A stretch of 64,000 nt of DNA, from NCBI GenBank assembly GCA_023078555.1, contig JALAAN010000014.1:2501-66500 (forward strand), written 5' to 3'. The translations under genes were made by a program, and so were the position numbers. This document shows, one piece after another, positions 46,138 through 58,163 of the stretch (position 1 is its first letter; every line of letters starts with the position of its first letter). The notes beneath the pieces are model-generated. The model had not been told where the DNA came from. It did not search any database and was given only the letters and a program-made list of their open reading frames with translations. The stretch is from Ulva prolifera. Lineage: Eukaryota; Chlorophyta; Ulvophyceae; Ulvales; Ulvaceae.

Positions 46138-46222
46138 AGCCGCCGCCGTGGCCACCCCCCCCCCCCCCAGCCCGAAAAACAGGGCCCGACAGTCCCGCCG
46201 AGGTGGCAAAAAAGGTTGTGGC
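46096..46222. repeat. poly-C module between units B and C
   Basis: CCCCACAGCA, then a run of C to about 46134, then AAAGCCGCCGCCGTGGCC, a second C run to about 46169, then GAAAAACAGGGCCCGACAGT, CCCGCCGAGGTGGC and AAAA. The next bases belong to the Walker A exon of copy C. A second copy lies at 55568-55685. It shares AACAGGGCCCGAC with the ends of beta and gamma. Confidence 0.65.
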
Positions 46223-49200
46223 ATGCCCACAACAATGACTCCGTTGGCATGGTCGGCTGATGGCTGTCCTGCCAGCAACAGATCCTGCACGGAAGACTAG
46301 CCTTGTACATTGCGTGGTAGGGGTCACATAACAAAGGGCAAAACACCAGCGACAGCGGTGTTTTCTTTTAAAGATGCTGCACGAGACAATATCATTTCAT
46401 GCACATTGCCCATCACAGACACTCACAGATCACACACCCTACAGTCGGACAAGACGTGAGGGTCAGTGCGCATGTGGCAAAGGTCAAAGAAGGAGCACAC
46501 CGCGCCGGTGATGGCTCTGACACTCTTTCCAGGTCCCATGTGCTGGTCTCTGACCCTCAGCTTGTAGCTGAAAGGCTGTGCCGTGGTGTCCTTGCATGAC
46601 TGCAGCAATGCGGCCACCTGCGTTGGATTGCGCACTGTGACGGGCACACGGTGATCAATAGGGGCCCAGCGTGCGCCACGTCTGGGTCCGCCGCTGCCTC
46701 TCCCACCAGCACCCCCAGGGTCACCGCCGCCGCCGTCGCCGCCGCCGCCGCCGCCCCAGCAGCGCCGCCGATATCGCCTCGGGCTCCATCATGACTGTTG
46801 CGTCCCAGGCTGCCTTCACCAACGCCGGTGCCACTGCTGCTGCCTGCACCTCCATGCGAGCTCGGGGTATCACTTGCCCGCGCGCCGCTGTGCCCATGCA
46901 CGGGGCTCCTAGCACGCTTCTGGCCTCCAGTCCCCGCGCAATCGCCCACGATAGCAATCGCTTCTGCGCAGACCTCTCCCGTGTTGCGCTCGCCTGAACT
47001 AGGATCTTGCCGTGACTTCGTTTGCCGGGCTGGTGCTAGAGCGCCCCTCTGGCCACTCCTGCTGCTATCCCTTCGCCGACGCATCGCTGGCGGCTGCGCA
47101 GAGGCGCCTCCGTCACCAGTCAGATCGATCGCGCCCGCGTTGTCTGCTGCACGGGCTGCTGATGCCCGTCGCTTTGATCCGATACCCTGCCCTCGCGTGA
47201 CATCACCAACCGGACGTACGCGGGCATCAGCGGTGAACGCAAACTGCTGACGTGTCGCGTCCGTCTTGGCGGCAGCCTTCAGACTTGTCAGGTCAGCAGG
47301 TGTAAAACCCGATGTCACAATGACTTCAGGGTCACATCCATCAGGCCATGGAATCTGCATGTTGCGTAGGTATAGTTCATGACAGACACTACTGACAACA
47401 TTTTCCGGGCTTGCTTAAGCGGGCCGAGTTGTCTCTCAGGCTCATTGCACAAACACAGACCCACAGAGAGCAGCAATTTATGCTCAAGGATGGTGAATTT
47501 TAACAGCGCGCACCTCATCAAGTGGTGCTCTGTGCCCTTGTCGCGTCCGTGACCGCTCGAGGATGGTCGCCCAGGAGGTCTTGTCAAACTGCTCTGAACC
47601 GATGAGCGCTGCACGGGGAATGCAGGCCAGTACCGACAGGGCCGTGCCGACATCATCGTCGCTGTTGACCCAGGTCGTGGCCGCAGCAACCTGGACGAGC
47701 TTCCATGAGAGCGACAGGCCCTCCGCATAGGAATGGTGCCACATCAGCTTGGACAGGTCAGCAATTTTTGAGTCTGTCGAGCTCTCGTGGACAGCTTTGA
47801 TGCAGTGCGCGATTCCCCACACAAACAGGGTCAGCAGCGCCGGCAGCGTCGGGCGCGGGAGCTGCTGCAACTGCTTCAGCAGCTGCATGGTAGTCACGTG
47901 CACTGTCACGCGCAAACAGCCATGGGCATCAGGGTCAAAGGCTCGAGCAATGAGCAGCTCGCCTGTGTCCCTCACCAACTGGAGGTACCGAATGTCCACC
48001 TTGCCGATCTGGGGTTGTGGCGCTGTCATTTCGCGTGACATGGAGAGGTGCTGCACGCGCATTGAGTACGTGAGGCACTGCACCTTGTCGCCGCTGCGTT
48101 CCTTTTCCGCCTTGCAGTGAGACAGCCCGATGTGGAGTCTCGCCGAGTTCTCACTCCGCTGAGCCTGGGATGCCTGCACATCGCCCGCACGTGCTCGCGC
48201 CGGTGCTTGTTTCTTCGGCGGCCGCGTCTTGGACGGCCGCGGTGCCTTGAAGTCAAAGCCGACAGGAACAAACTCCTGGACCACCAGCGTCTGTTTGCTG
48301 TTGCCTCACCCACATCGGCACCTCGACTGAGATGTCAGGGAGCACATCTTCCACCGCTGCCAGCTTCGTCCAGTCCGCGAGGCTTAAACTGTGCAGCCCA
48401 CCATCACTTGCATTGCTGATGACGCTGCATGCATGTGGTCGGTCAGCGAGGTGCTATCAATGCAAGGACTGGCATAGTCGGCATCATCACAAACCGACCC
48501 CACCCTTGTAGACACATCGGCTGGCAACGCAACTGCGACAGGCGTGCTACAGCATCGGAACTCCTCTGTATTGGCATGGTATACAAGCATTCACAGTGAT
48601 CGCTGACACACAAAGATTTTATTTTTTCCGTGTTCATACGTGCGCACGCACCCTACGCAAGCAACCCTTGTGGACACATCCTGTTGTGCCGCAGCCAAAT
48701 AAAAATCACACTTCTGCACCGTGACACAGATCCAGGCGGAGGGGATCATTCGGTGGCCACGTCACTCTAATACATAGCAGTGCGGAGGGACACCACGTGC
48801 GGGCGATTCCAGTCACACAACACGAACGACCCAGAGTTCATACCATGCTCACATCGCCGACTCGATGATGTTCGACCACGCATCGCTTTCGCGACTGGGC
48901 CCGCCTCAAGGTTTTTGAGGCCCTTGCTGGACTTGCGGCGTGCGGCCCGCATGCTCACATCGTACGCCTTCCGCAATTTCTCCTTCTCAGATAGTGGCTT
49001 CGCTTCGTAGCGCTGCCGCTTTCGGTGGTTGTACCTAGCAGCCTTATCCGTCATCAGAGCGTTGGTCGGGACAATCACACCATCAGCCGCGTCGTCCATG
49101 AGATCGGCTTTCACGAGGTCAAGCGTGCCTTCACAGCACACTGGTGTAATACATTGGCCAATTAAATGCACAAATGACGATAGCTGAGTCGCAACACGGA

Positions 49201-52200
49201 TGCACGCAATGCACTCATCTACTGACTCACGCGTAAACCTGTCCTCATGTGCAGTCACCAGGAGTCGTGCACACAAGGTCATCCTTCAAATGTTGATCAA
49301 ATTAACAGTTCAGTGCATGTGCTCAATATCGCACCTGCGCTGCGGTGCAGTGTGCCCGGCACAGTCACCAACACGATCGCGTCCAGAGCTGTGCCACTGT
49401 CCTTTGAACTCGACAAGCACGTGATGCATAGTCCGTCGACAAGCCGATCTGGCGGCGGTGTCTTCTTGCACGCGGGCGCGTTGCGGCAACGCGCGCGACC
49501 GGGCGGCGGAGCCGTCAGGCATTCAAATACTGCAGCATCAGCAGGCGTCTGCGCGAGAGCAGCCCGGCTTGAGCTTGCACCACCGTGTGCGGGGGCTGGC
49601 ACCGACTGTCCCTGCACTGCCGCGACGGGCATGCATTCTCCGATGAGGGCGACCCCATCACCATCACAGTCCGATTCGGTGTAGGCGCCGTAATCGTCAC
49701 CCATGAGTGCATCGTCGCTGTCACCCGTGTCGACAGCGCAAGGAGGCTGATCAGCATCGACGGCTTCAGACTCCGCGCCAGTGTCTGAGGAGACACAGCA
49801 TGCATTGCCGAAATCTTCCTCATCACTGTACAACTGAACGCTCCCTGCGGGCGAGGACTCATCCTTCCGCTCGGCAATGCGAGCCTTCTCGGCTGCCTGC
49901 TGGTGGTTCGCATGTACAGCACAACAGCGGGCGCATACATAGCTGCCTCGCACTAGGCCCACCCCCTCGATGGAGCAGACCCGCTTGCACTTGGGGCAAT
50001 ACCACGTTGTGGCGTCGCCTGTTGTATCGCACACCCTCAGCACCACTGCATGGCAGTGCTGCTTGGCGCTGCACATGCAGCTGTCATGCGTCAACGAGAT
50101 TTTATTCTTGCAACGGCCCTTCACACTATCGATGTAATGGCATCGTGTGACCTCAGATTTGTCCCGCATGTCGCACGTGGGCAGCCCAAGGGCGCGTGCG
50201 AAATCTCGAGCCGGCAGGAGTGCGAGGGCCGGGTCAGACTGGAGACGCTCGAGGACGAGTCTCAGGTCCTTGTCTCCCGCAATCTGAGCCTTCGACCCTC
50301 GATCCCCACGTAACACGCATCTCAACCCGCACGTGCCGTCTGCCTCCAACAGCTTCACGTCCGTCCAGCGCTGACACCCACGACAATAGTACACGACTGT
50401 CGCATCCCACCCGTCTTGACTTTGTCGGAACAACACATCATCAATGTGAGGATAACACACCCTTGACTTCGTGGGCCCGACACTGTTGGTGCAACCGGCA
50501 ACATGGCACTCGTCCGCCCGAGTCGGCCACATGTTGAATGCAGTGTCCTTACTGGCACGCGACTTGGGGGCATAGAAAAGCAGCCACTCCATGCCGTCAG
50601 ACATGTCGGGCAAGATCTGGTGCACAGTGGTCAAGCCGTCGGGCGTTTGTGTGCCATGCTGCACTTGCTGCACGGGAGCTCGCTTAGGACCGCCGCCTTC
50701 AGCGCAACCATTGCAAATGCTTCGCGCAGTCGTGCCGTCGGCCCGTGTTACCCACCGTCCGGGCTCTTCCACAGCGCGCAACGATTGCAGAACATTCTCT
50801 CAAATGTAACATGCGCATTTGTGTGGTGGATGACACAGCTCCGGTGATAGGGGCACACTCGGGAGGGGTGCCGGTGGTTGCTAGGTGTCATCGAACCCCC
50901 CGGGCAAGCCTCGTATGCCTCCGTCTTCTTGTCCCACACATACACAGCGCATTGCGCGCCGGTCAGCTTCCCCGGCCAGGGCGCGCCAGCTGGCATCCGT
51001 GCGGTGATCATCACCGGTGCACGTGCGGGTGGACGCGGCAATGCTGCCTGCACTCGCTCGTCCTGCTCCTGCCGCGGGGCGTCCATCTCCAGGCACACGC
51101 AGCATTGGCGCTTCCAGTTGCGCGAGTCCTGTGCGAAAAGGCCCTCTTCCTTCAGGTAGAAGCAGCGGCTGCAGCTGACGGCGCCGACCCCATTAGCATC
51201 GATCAGGCGCGGGATCTGCAAAAATAGCATCCCTTGTCACTTGACAAGCAAATCTTAGGAAGAAACACTCTCGAGCCAATCTGAAACTCAAAACACATGC
51301 AAGGCAACCTATTTATGCATGTACTGCAACACTGAATCAGCAACACGTCCCCGGCATGGCATGGAGTAGCACAGCATGTGGACTTAGGGCAGACACGCAT
51401 GGAAATATCACCTTCACATGCTTCGGGCAGAGGCCAGTCTTCTGGGTTTCTAGCAGCACAGTACAAGTGATGACATCACAACGCGTCAAATCGCGTTTGT
51501 GCAAGTTGGCAGAGCCAGCGACCAGAGATTCGAGCCGGGGCTCAGTCACCGCAACCCCGTAAAATGCCTCATCGACCGGCGGCAGCACTGCCTTCCGGCC
51601 AAGCATCGTTGCGCCTGTCCTGTGAATGTTGCAAACGGTGGCAAATCCCGTGAAATTCCCGATGTCCAGAACCTTCTTGCACGCTGTATTCTTGCAGTAC
51701 CGCCCAAAGCCAGCGGTGCGCGTACCACGGAAATCTTCAATTAGAAGAAGCGGCTTCCGAAGGTGTCGGGGGCACAGATGCATCTGATTGCTGACCCCCC
51801 CCACGGTATCCGCAAGGCACAGCTCGTCTGCACCCGTCGCCCCCGCTGCCGATTTCTTGGAGTCAACAGCGAGGCACTTGCCCTGAAGCGGTATGTCCGG
51901 ATTTGCCACCTCGAGCGACTTGTAGCTCCGCACCACCACCGGCACCGGTGCTCTTTCTACAGCAACATGCGGGCTGTGAGAAACAAAAATTTCGGTGGAG
52001 CATCAACATAATCTTGCGCCATGTAGACAGCCGACTCACCAACAGACCTAGCCCTCAAGGGAAAACACAAATGTTGTTGAGGTCGCACCCAAGCGCAGAT
52101 ACTGCAGCATTTGCTCCAAACTGTCGTTGCCCTGCCGTATTTGGCGAATGACACCCATGAACCCCGCACCGCCCGCGGTCCAGATCCAGTCCCGCATGTT

Positions 52201-52474
52201 CAGCGTCGGCGGCCTCTGTACCGGGATGCTGAAGTGCTGCAAAGTCGCCTTGCGATGGACAAGGATCGCATTGAGGCCCTCCGTGGTCACCTGCATGCCA
52301 ACACCATGCCTTGTGATGCGTGGTCTTGCGAGTACTTGTGGCCACGATGCAACATCGCAATTCTGTGGCCCACATGTAAAGGACGACACGCATTCATCTC
52401 CACCAACCATGGCTCATTGTACATGGCATGCACTAAGCAGGAGCTGCACAACATGAGATGACTGCCGCACGTAC

Positions 52475-52899
52475 CTCCACTTCAACGGCACCGACATTGA
52501 GCTTTGTAAGGCGCTTCTGCCTCATTGCGTCCGCGTTGTATACACACTCGTGTTTCCGCATGCGCTCCACTAAGAAGTCGCCCTCTTCCCCAAAGAGCTG
52601 AGCAGTGGACATCTCTTGCCCAAATCGGCAAAGGTCAATGTCTTGGGCAATGTCTTCAACGGTGGCGCCGTCAAGCTGGGCATCACGATCTTCGAGGTGC
52701 TCGCGCACGTCCGCTGCGACTGTCTCTCCAACCGAATGCATGGCTTCCAGTGGCGATAACATCTTGCCGCCACTGGCAGTGCTCAGCATGGATCGCAAAT
52801 CCACCCCATGATCACCACCAGCATCCTCCAGTGCATGTAACCATGCCGTCTGCACCTCGTCAGCATTTCTTAGCATAACGCAGAAAGCCTTCAACTCAC
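52475..52899 (-). CDS. exon 7 of copy C, diverged but intact
   Basis: Reads GELKAFCVMLRNADEVQTAW and on to VGAVEVE; 141 codons after the split first codon, no indel against copy A. Flanked by acceptor GCTGTGCAG and donor GAG/GTACGT, both better matches to consensus than in copy A. Introns on both sides do not align with copy A. Confidence 0.65.
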
Positions 52900-53172
52900 C
52901 TGCACAGCGAAGACACACTGTGTGTGACACGCAAAGTACCAACAGGTTTGAGTATCACGCGAGTGCACTCCTGCGGACAATGGCCGTCCTTCATGACCCG
53001 CACCCGAACCCTACGCAGGTACACCGCCTCCCGAAACACATCTATTGAGCTCAATACTACACCTGCAATTGCCCCCCCCCCCCCCCCCCCCCCCCCCTTT
53101 CAACTACAAGAACAGTAACCGACATGGATGCACAAAAGGCCGTACAGCACCTGCAACTCGGTTAGCCTACGC

Positions 53173-53203
<31 letters not shown>

Positions 53204-53237
53204 GCGAAACCCTACCCCACGAACTTAAAAAACGCAC
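52900..53237 (-). other. intron 6 of copy C with two poly-C runs
   Basis: About 340 bp between the exon 7 acceptor and a CAG/GTGCGT donor at 53238. C runs at about 53073-53097 and 53175-53203 look like collapsed low-quality sequence. Unlike intron 6 of A and B in length and sequence. Confidence 0.5.
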
Positions 53238-53378
53238 CTGAACGGTTCTCAGCGGGCATAAACTTGTCTTTGCCCCACAGGTGGAGTTGCGCAGGGCCAT
53301 CGGGATGCATCTTGCGAATGAGTGTCCAGCCGTACGCAGCTAGTGCTCCCGAGCGGTCACGTCGATGAGTGCGCAAGN
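53238..53378 (-). pseudogene. exon 6 fragment of copy C
   Basis: Encodes AAYGWTLIRKMHP, then LHLWGKDKF, matching the end of exon 6 of copies A and B, with the donor in the same phase. The 5' part is cut by the N at 53379, and a net loss of about 4 bp disrupts the frame at about 53325-53345. Confidence 0.55.
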
Positions 53379-53379
53379 T
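53379..53379. other. single N at the junction of copy C and R5
   Basis: One ambiguous base where exon 6 of copy C changes directly into the last exon of Q. As at 30327, the join is probably a closed gap. Confidence 0.7.
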
Positions 53380-53823
53380 CCGCTCCGGGTGCCGCAGCCC
53401 GCCGCCAGCCACACGGGCATCGCGACTGCGGACGCCAGCGGCCATGCGTGCTGCCCCATCCACATCTGCCATGGGCTCCACCCCTGCCACAGAACCACCG
53501 ACCGGGCCTTCCTGCATGACCAGCACGCGGTGTGACTTCCTGTGAATTTCAGGTCGCATCACTGTACCGTGGGGAATGACGGTGTGGGTCGAGTGCTGCA
53601 GTGCAGGCCAGTGCAAGATTCTCTCGCACGCCCTGCTTCCACCCCCTACCACCATGTGCCTGCACGCACATCCGCTGCGCAACTTCGCACCCACCTGTCC
53701 TGCCTTCAGACGCTGCCCGCCGTCATTGCCGCAGCCACCTCTGCTATCCACACAGCCGAACTGTTATTGAAAAGAGCTGCTGCCTGTTCTACCAACGGTG
53801 CGTCAGGTCGCCGGACGTTCCTC
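53380..53823 (-). pseudogene. gene Q fragment in R5
   Basis: Exon 53823-53695 (129 nt, 1 bp short because of GCTGCCCGCC for GCTGCCCCGCC) and the first 132 bp of the last exon (53511-53380). The rest is missing at the N. Confidence 0.5.
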
Positions 53824-55320
53824 CTGTCACGCTGCACCTAGTGCACGGTCGAACACTGGCACGGGTGCTGAACAACTGATTCACAAGTGTTGCAACAGCG
53901 TCATCACATACGCAGTGGCCTATCCCGGATTCCACCCCCCAAGAAGATGCTGTCAGATGTTGTATGTGCTGCCATGACCAAGCGAGACGGCAGGCTGTAG
54001 TGCCCATCTCGATCGGCTGCACATGCATGTGCGTCTCTCCAGACGGCCCCCAGCCACACGCTGCGCAGCTGCATGCGCCCACCGCTGACAACATATACAG
54101 TTGCCGAACACATGTTCGTCGAAATGCCGATAGTCAGTACGCCTGGTATGTGTGCGCCTGATGTGCGTGCGCCTTGAAGGCCAACGTGGCTGTCACGGTG
54201 ACGACCACTGCCGTGGCCACCCCTCAGCCGCATGCCATGTCACACATCCAGCAACCCCAAGCGCCCGCATCCCTTGTGGTCCAGTTTGCCATGGGCATTC
54301 GTACTGCCACATGCCGCTGAATGCCGATGAGGACGTTGAGGTGCACGCGATCACTGAGCATACGTTCCCGGTGGCTTGCATGCATGCAAAATTCATGCAT
54401 GCTTAGAGGATGCCCAGAGAACACCATGCGGGACCTGTACACAACGCTGTGCCGCACGGTGGCTCAACAGGTGCACGCCGCTGCCCCGCTGATGGCGCGT
54501 CATGCGGGGAAGGCAGTTTTGACAGGGCTCGCGGTCACGCCGTTGACCCTACGCCGCTCACAGGCCATCTGGCCTGAGCGGCGCAGCCCGCCCGCCTGGC
54601 CTGCCTGATGGGGATCGTCGCCGCCTGCGCTCGTGGCCACGTCCGCCTCGTGGGGGTTGCGGATCTGGCGGGCCTTGCCTTGCCGCTGTCTTCCCCGTGT
54701 GTCTGCGTGTGGCCCGCCATTGGGGCGCGGCCAGGTAGGTTCAGCAGGCTGGGCTGGTCTTTGGGGTTGTGGGTCTGTTTTCGCAGGTGGGGGGGTGGTG
54801 CGCTGGGGCTGGGCGGAGAGGGGTTGTGCTGGGGGAGGCGGGGGCCTCTCCGGGGTGGGGATTGTTGTTGGGGTTTCGCTGTTTCTGTGCTCGGCGGCCT
54901 TGGCTGCATGTGCTTTCTGGGCTGTTGTGCCGGACCGATGCGGGTGGGGGTGGGCTTGTGGGTGTGCTTGTGGGTGTTGGGTGGGGGCTTGAGTGTGTTG
55001 CTGGGTGGGTGTGGTCGGGTGTGTGGCTGTGGCCAGCGCAAGTGCTGACATTGCGTGGGTGCGTGTGGCTTGTTGCTCGGTGTGCACTTCCCCTGATTGC
55101 TGCTCGCGGTGCCCTGGGCTGGGTATGTGCACGCAACCTTTTCCAGACATGCAAAAGCAACACCCCGAATTGCATTCCCACTGATGTTGTGTTGCCAGAA
55201 TTAGCTTCCTCAAGGCCAAATGTCCAGCATGCTGTATCTCCCAATTCCGCCCAACCAGAGTTCCATACTTACTTCAAGAGATGGCCCCCTGCAAGCAGAG
55301 CCTCTCACTTTGCAAACTAC
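53380..55320 (-). repeat. Q-containing segment R5 (left-truncated)
   Basis: Starts inside the last exon of Q and then follows R3 and R4 through the plus-strand ORF region, the GT-rich stretch (about 54770-55040) and the conserved 150-bp block ending at about 55316. No helicase gene is attached. Confidence 0.65.
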
Positions 55321-55567
55321 CTCTAAATAACATTCTGCATGTGGTATCACCCCCGAACATGTGTTTGCTTGACGTCTGACCGTTACTCGTGCGGAAGTAG
55401 CTATGCGTTCACTCAATCTCAAATGGCATTCACAGGGCTGCCGCGGTGCGCCTGCTCAGAACCTGCGATCCAAGTGTCACCAACGCTGTTGTGTAGTGCA
55501 TCGCGTGGCAGTGTCCATGACGCATGCTGCATGCGAGACAGCGAGGTTGGCTGAACCGGTGCCCACA
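55321..55567. other. unassigned DNA between R5 and the poly-C module
   Basis: About 250 bp not found elsewhere in the window. No gene, RNA or repeat is evident. Confidence 0.4.
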
Positions 55568-55689
55568 GCCCCACAGCCCCCCCCCCCCCGGCCCGAAAGC
55601 CGCCGCCGTGGCCGCCAACCCCCCCAGCCCGAAAAACAGGGCCCGACAGTCCCGCCGAGGTGGCCAAAAGGTTGTTGGAGATATCCCGC
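55568..55689. repeat. poly-C module, second copy
   Basis: Same order as 46096-46222: CCCACAGCCCC, C run, GAAAGCCGCCGCCGTGGCC, a shorter C run, GAAAAACAGGGCCCGACAGT, CCGCCGAGGTGGCC, AAAAGGTTGTTG. The C runs are much shorter than in the first copy. It abuts a Q fragment. Confidence 0.65.
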
Positions 55690-56390
55690 CTTGGATATCC
55701 CCACCCGCACCCACACATCCGGGAGGGCGCCAACGCCCGCAGATCTGAGCAGCGCGGGAATCATGGCCCCCACCCGCACGGCCGCCACAACCTGACGCTG
55801 CATCGCGAAGACGTCGCTGACCCGCTCCGGATGCCGCAGCCCACCGCCAGCCACACGGGCACCGCGGCTGCGGACGCCAGCGTCCATGCGTGCTGCCCCA
55901 TCCACATCTGCCATGGGCTCCACCCCTGCCACCGAACCACCGTCCAGCACCTCCTGCATGATCAGCACGCGGGGTGAGAGCCTGTGAATCGCAGGTCGCA
56001 TCACTGTACACATGGAGAACGACGGTGTGTGCCGAGTGCTACAGTCCAGGCCAGAGCAAGATTCTCGAGCACGCTCCGCTTCCACCCCCTACCACCTTGT
56101 GCCTGCACGCACATCCGCCGAGCAACTTCGCACACACCTATGCTGGCTTCAAACGCTGCCCCGCCGTCATTGTTGCTGCTACCTCTGCTATCCACACAGC
56201 CGAACTATTATTGCAAAGATGGCTGATTGTTCTACCAACGGTGCGTCAGGTCGCCGGACGTTCTCCTGTCACGCTGTACTAGTGCACGGTCGAACACAGG
56301 CACGAGCGCTGAACAACTGATTCATGAATCACAACAGCGTGAATCACGTACGCAGGGCCCATCCCGGATTCCACCACCCAAGAAGATGCT
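55690..56390 (-). repeat. Q-containing segment R6 (both ends truncated)
   Basis: Covers part of the last exon of Q (55690-55953), the intron, the preceding exon (56265-56138) and about 125 bp upstream. It ends at AAGAAGATGCTG, where a module begins. The exon retains RSAGVGALPD in the variable four-residue spot, same length as R1, but the small exon is 2 bp short, so this is a relic. Confidence 0.6.
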
Positions 56391-56526
56391 GAGGTCGCCG
56401 AGCCATCCATCCGGGCCGCAGCCGCGATTGCACCTCTGGCCACGCCGGCCGCAGCGCCCCTCCAGCATCCGCGGCCCAAAGACAACAGGGCCCGACGGTT
56501 GGGCGCGGAGGTCGCCGGTCGCCGGT
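56391..56526. repeat. module with junction motif at the R6 right end
   Basis: GC-rich, containing CACCTCTGGCCACGCCGGCC, then GACAACAGGGCCCGACGGTT and GGGCGCGGAGGTCGCCGG. It is the fifth member of the beta/gamma family by its terminal block, with a changed hairpin (GAGGTCGCCGGTCGCCGG). Single-copy DNA follows. Confidence 0.55.
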
Positions 56527-57895
56527 AGGGGATGGATCCACGACCTGAAGTGAACCTGCATCGTTGCACTGTCTGCAACCATCTCGCGAGGTAGGTCTGC
56601 TATGCCGTGCCATAAGCGCACAAACGCGCGGGCCCGAGCCCCACGGTAACCCATCAACCGGCGGCTACGCTGACTAGCATGACAGTAACAGTATCTGCAT
56701 ACTGCGACAACTCTGCCGATGATAGTACACCACCGCTTGGTGCAGTCGTTGCCATGTGCATCAGCAGCCGGAACCTCGTGCTGGTCACTGGTGCTACTGC
56801 GATCACCTGGGCACATCAAAGTCCTCGTAGTTGTCACATATCTATTGTTAGACATCACGTTCGATCTGCTGGTATGTCTCGTTGGAAACCGTGACAACGT
56901 CGTGGAGCTGCGAGTCGCCGTAACCTGCCCCGCTGTCTCGTGTCGCTCACGCAACCCCCGTCGCCAGTAGTGAAGAATAAGCAATGGGATAGCAGTGGAG
57001 ATGAAAGCAGATTGCAGCACGTGCCACCAGGGCAAGCCTGGTGTTGCAGCAGCTGGCAGCACCGGCCGTGTTTCGACGATCCGTTACTGATGGTGTGCGT
57101 GCTGATCTCTCAAATTCACACCACCACCACAAGTCAAATTAGCATATAATTTTCTTGTTGGCTCATGCACTCTGTGCAAAGCCTCAATCCGTGCGGTTCC
57201 TGTGGCGGGTGTGTCAAGCACGCCGGCCTGATTTGCTGGCGCAACCAGCATGGCGCTGATCGTAATCACACAATGAAATACTATATATTTTCATTCATTG
57301 GTATATCAACTCAGACTCGTCACAGGCGCCGTGTGGTCTGTCCGTGCCCGCGTCAGTGTGGTGTCCGCAGCCAGCGGCTTTATCCCGGATTGACATACCA
57401 AGTGGCAAACACGCGGGTTGCCTCCAAGATCGATGACCCAAATGACATGCTGCGATGCGGTGCACCTTGCGCCGGCCGAGCCACCCACGACGAAATGCCG
57501 CACACAACACACCAGCCTCAGTACAAATAAATACAACATATCTCAACTTAAAGACTACCTTAGACAATTGCTACACAGATTACAGGGACGGGCAGATGCC
57601 AATTGCAGGTGGCTGTGGAGCAAACAGAGCTGCCCACATCACGGCAAACCAAACTCATTAGCGTGACGTGAGAGCATTCCCGGACATTCTTCCGAACAGG
57701 ATCTCATCATAGCCGTTTCTCAGCACATTCATACGCCACAACACATCCACCCACACACTGCCCACATAAGCACCGTGAGATACACAGATCAGGAGCCCCA
57801 CATCCATGCCTAACCCACCAATCCTGCCCTCCCCCCCACAAACAACAACACCGCCAGCTGCCATGGCAGTTGTGGATGATGCGGAGCTGCACAGA
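56527..57895. other. single-copy DNA 3' of copy D
   Basis: Found once in the window. Minus-strand and plus-strand frames of 90-245 codons overlap, and none is convincing. One plus-strand frame at about 57165-57530 has a fairly protein-like 60-residue end (YQVANTRVASKIDDPND) but no start or splice evidence. Part may be the 3' untranslated region of the helicase gene; TGTAA occurs on the minus strand at about 57575. Confidence 0.35.
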
Positions 57896-58163
57896 CTACG
57901 GGGCTGCTCGAGCCTGCAAAAAGGCCTGCACCATATCCTGCTCGGCCTCCTCCGACCAGTCGAAAAACCCGTGCGCAGCCTGGCTGCGGAGCCGCTCATC
58001 GTACAAACTCGACCCCCGGTCCGGCGGCGGCCGCCCGTCATGGCCCTCTGCATATGTATGGTACAAATTGCAGTACCCCCGACCCTGACTGAGATGCTGC
58101 ACCTCCTGTGCGAGGGACGCTAGCTGCTGCCGTGGCTCAAACATGTTCTCATGGATGATGGAG
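57896..58163 (-). other. possible C-terminal extension of the helicase, other frame
   Basis: Directly after, and slightly overlapping, the copy D stop, a +1-shifted frame reads TDSIIHENMFEPRQQ, then GYCNLYHTYAEGHDG and FFDWSEEAEQDMVQAFLQ, ending in TAG at 57896. Its composition is strongly protein-like, with helices and aromatics. If copy D has one more single-base error near 58165, the helicase would extend about 88 residues past motif VI. Otherwise this is a relic. Confidence 0.4.

Larger units (their letters stand above)
46223..53378 (-). pseudogene. helicase-element gene copy C, truncated at both ends
   Basis: Exons present: part of 6 (53238-53378), 7 (52899-52475), 8 (52290-52089), 9 (51956-51412), 10 (51215-49335), 11 (49140-48853), 12 (48424-47514), 13 (47354-46438) and the first 62 bp of 14 (46284-46223), which stops at VVGMP within Walker A. 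Frameshifts: exon 10 -1 at about 50756, exon 12 at about 48300 and 48400, exon 13 -1 in the Gly run at about 46755. Exons 7, 8, 9 and 11 are intact. From about 51180 rightward it is clearly diverged from A and B; left of that it is nearly identical, so it is mosaic. Confidence 0.7.

Noticed and set aside
46109..46169. Poly-C runs as a biological G-quadruplex element
   Set aside because: They differ greatly in length between the two module copies and sit at suspect joins, so assembly or sequencing artefact is more likely.
56322..57567. Protein genes in the single-copy DNA left of copy D
   Set aside because: Frames on both strands overlap, have no splice or copy support, and mix hydrophobic and low-complexity stretches.
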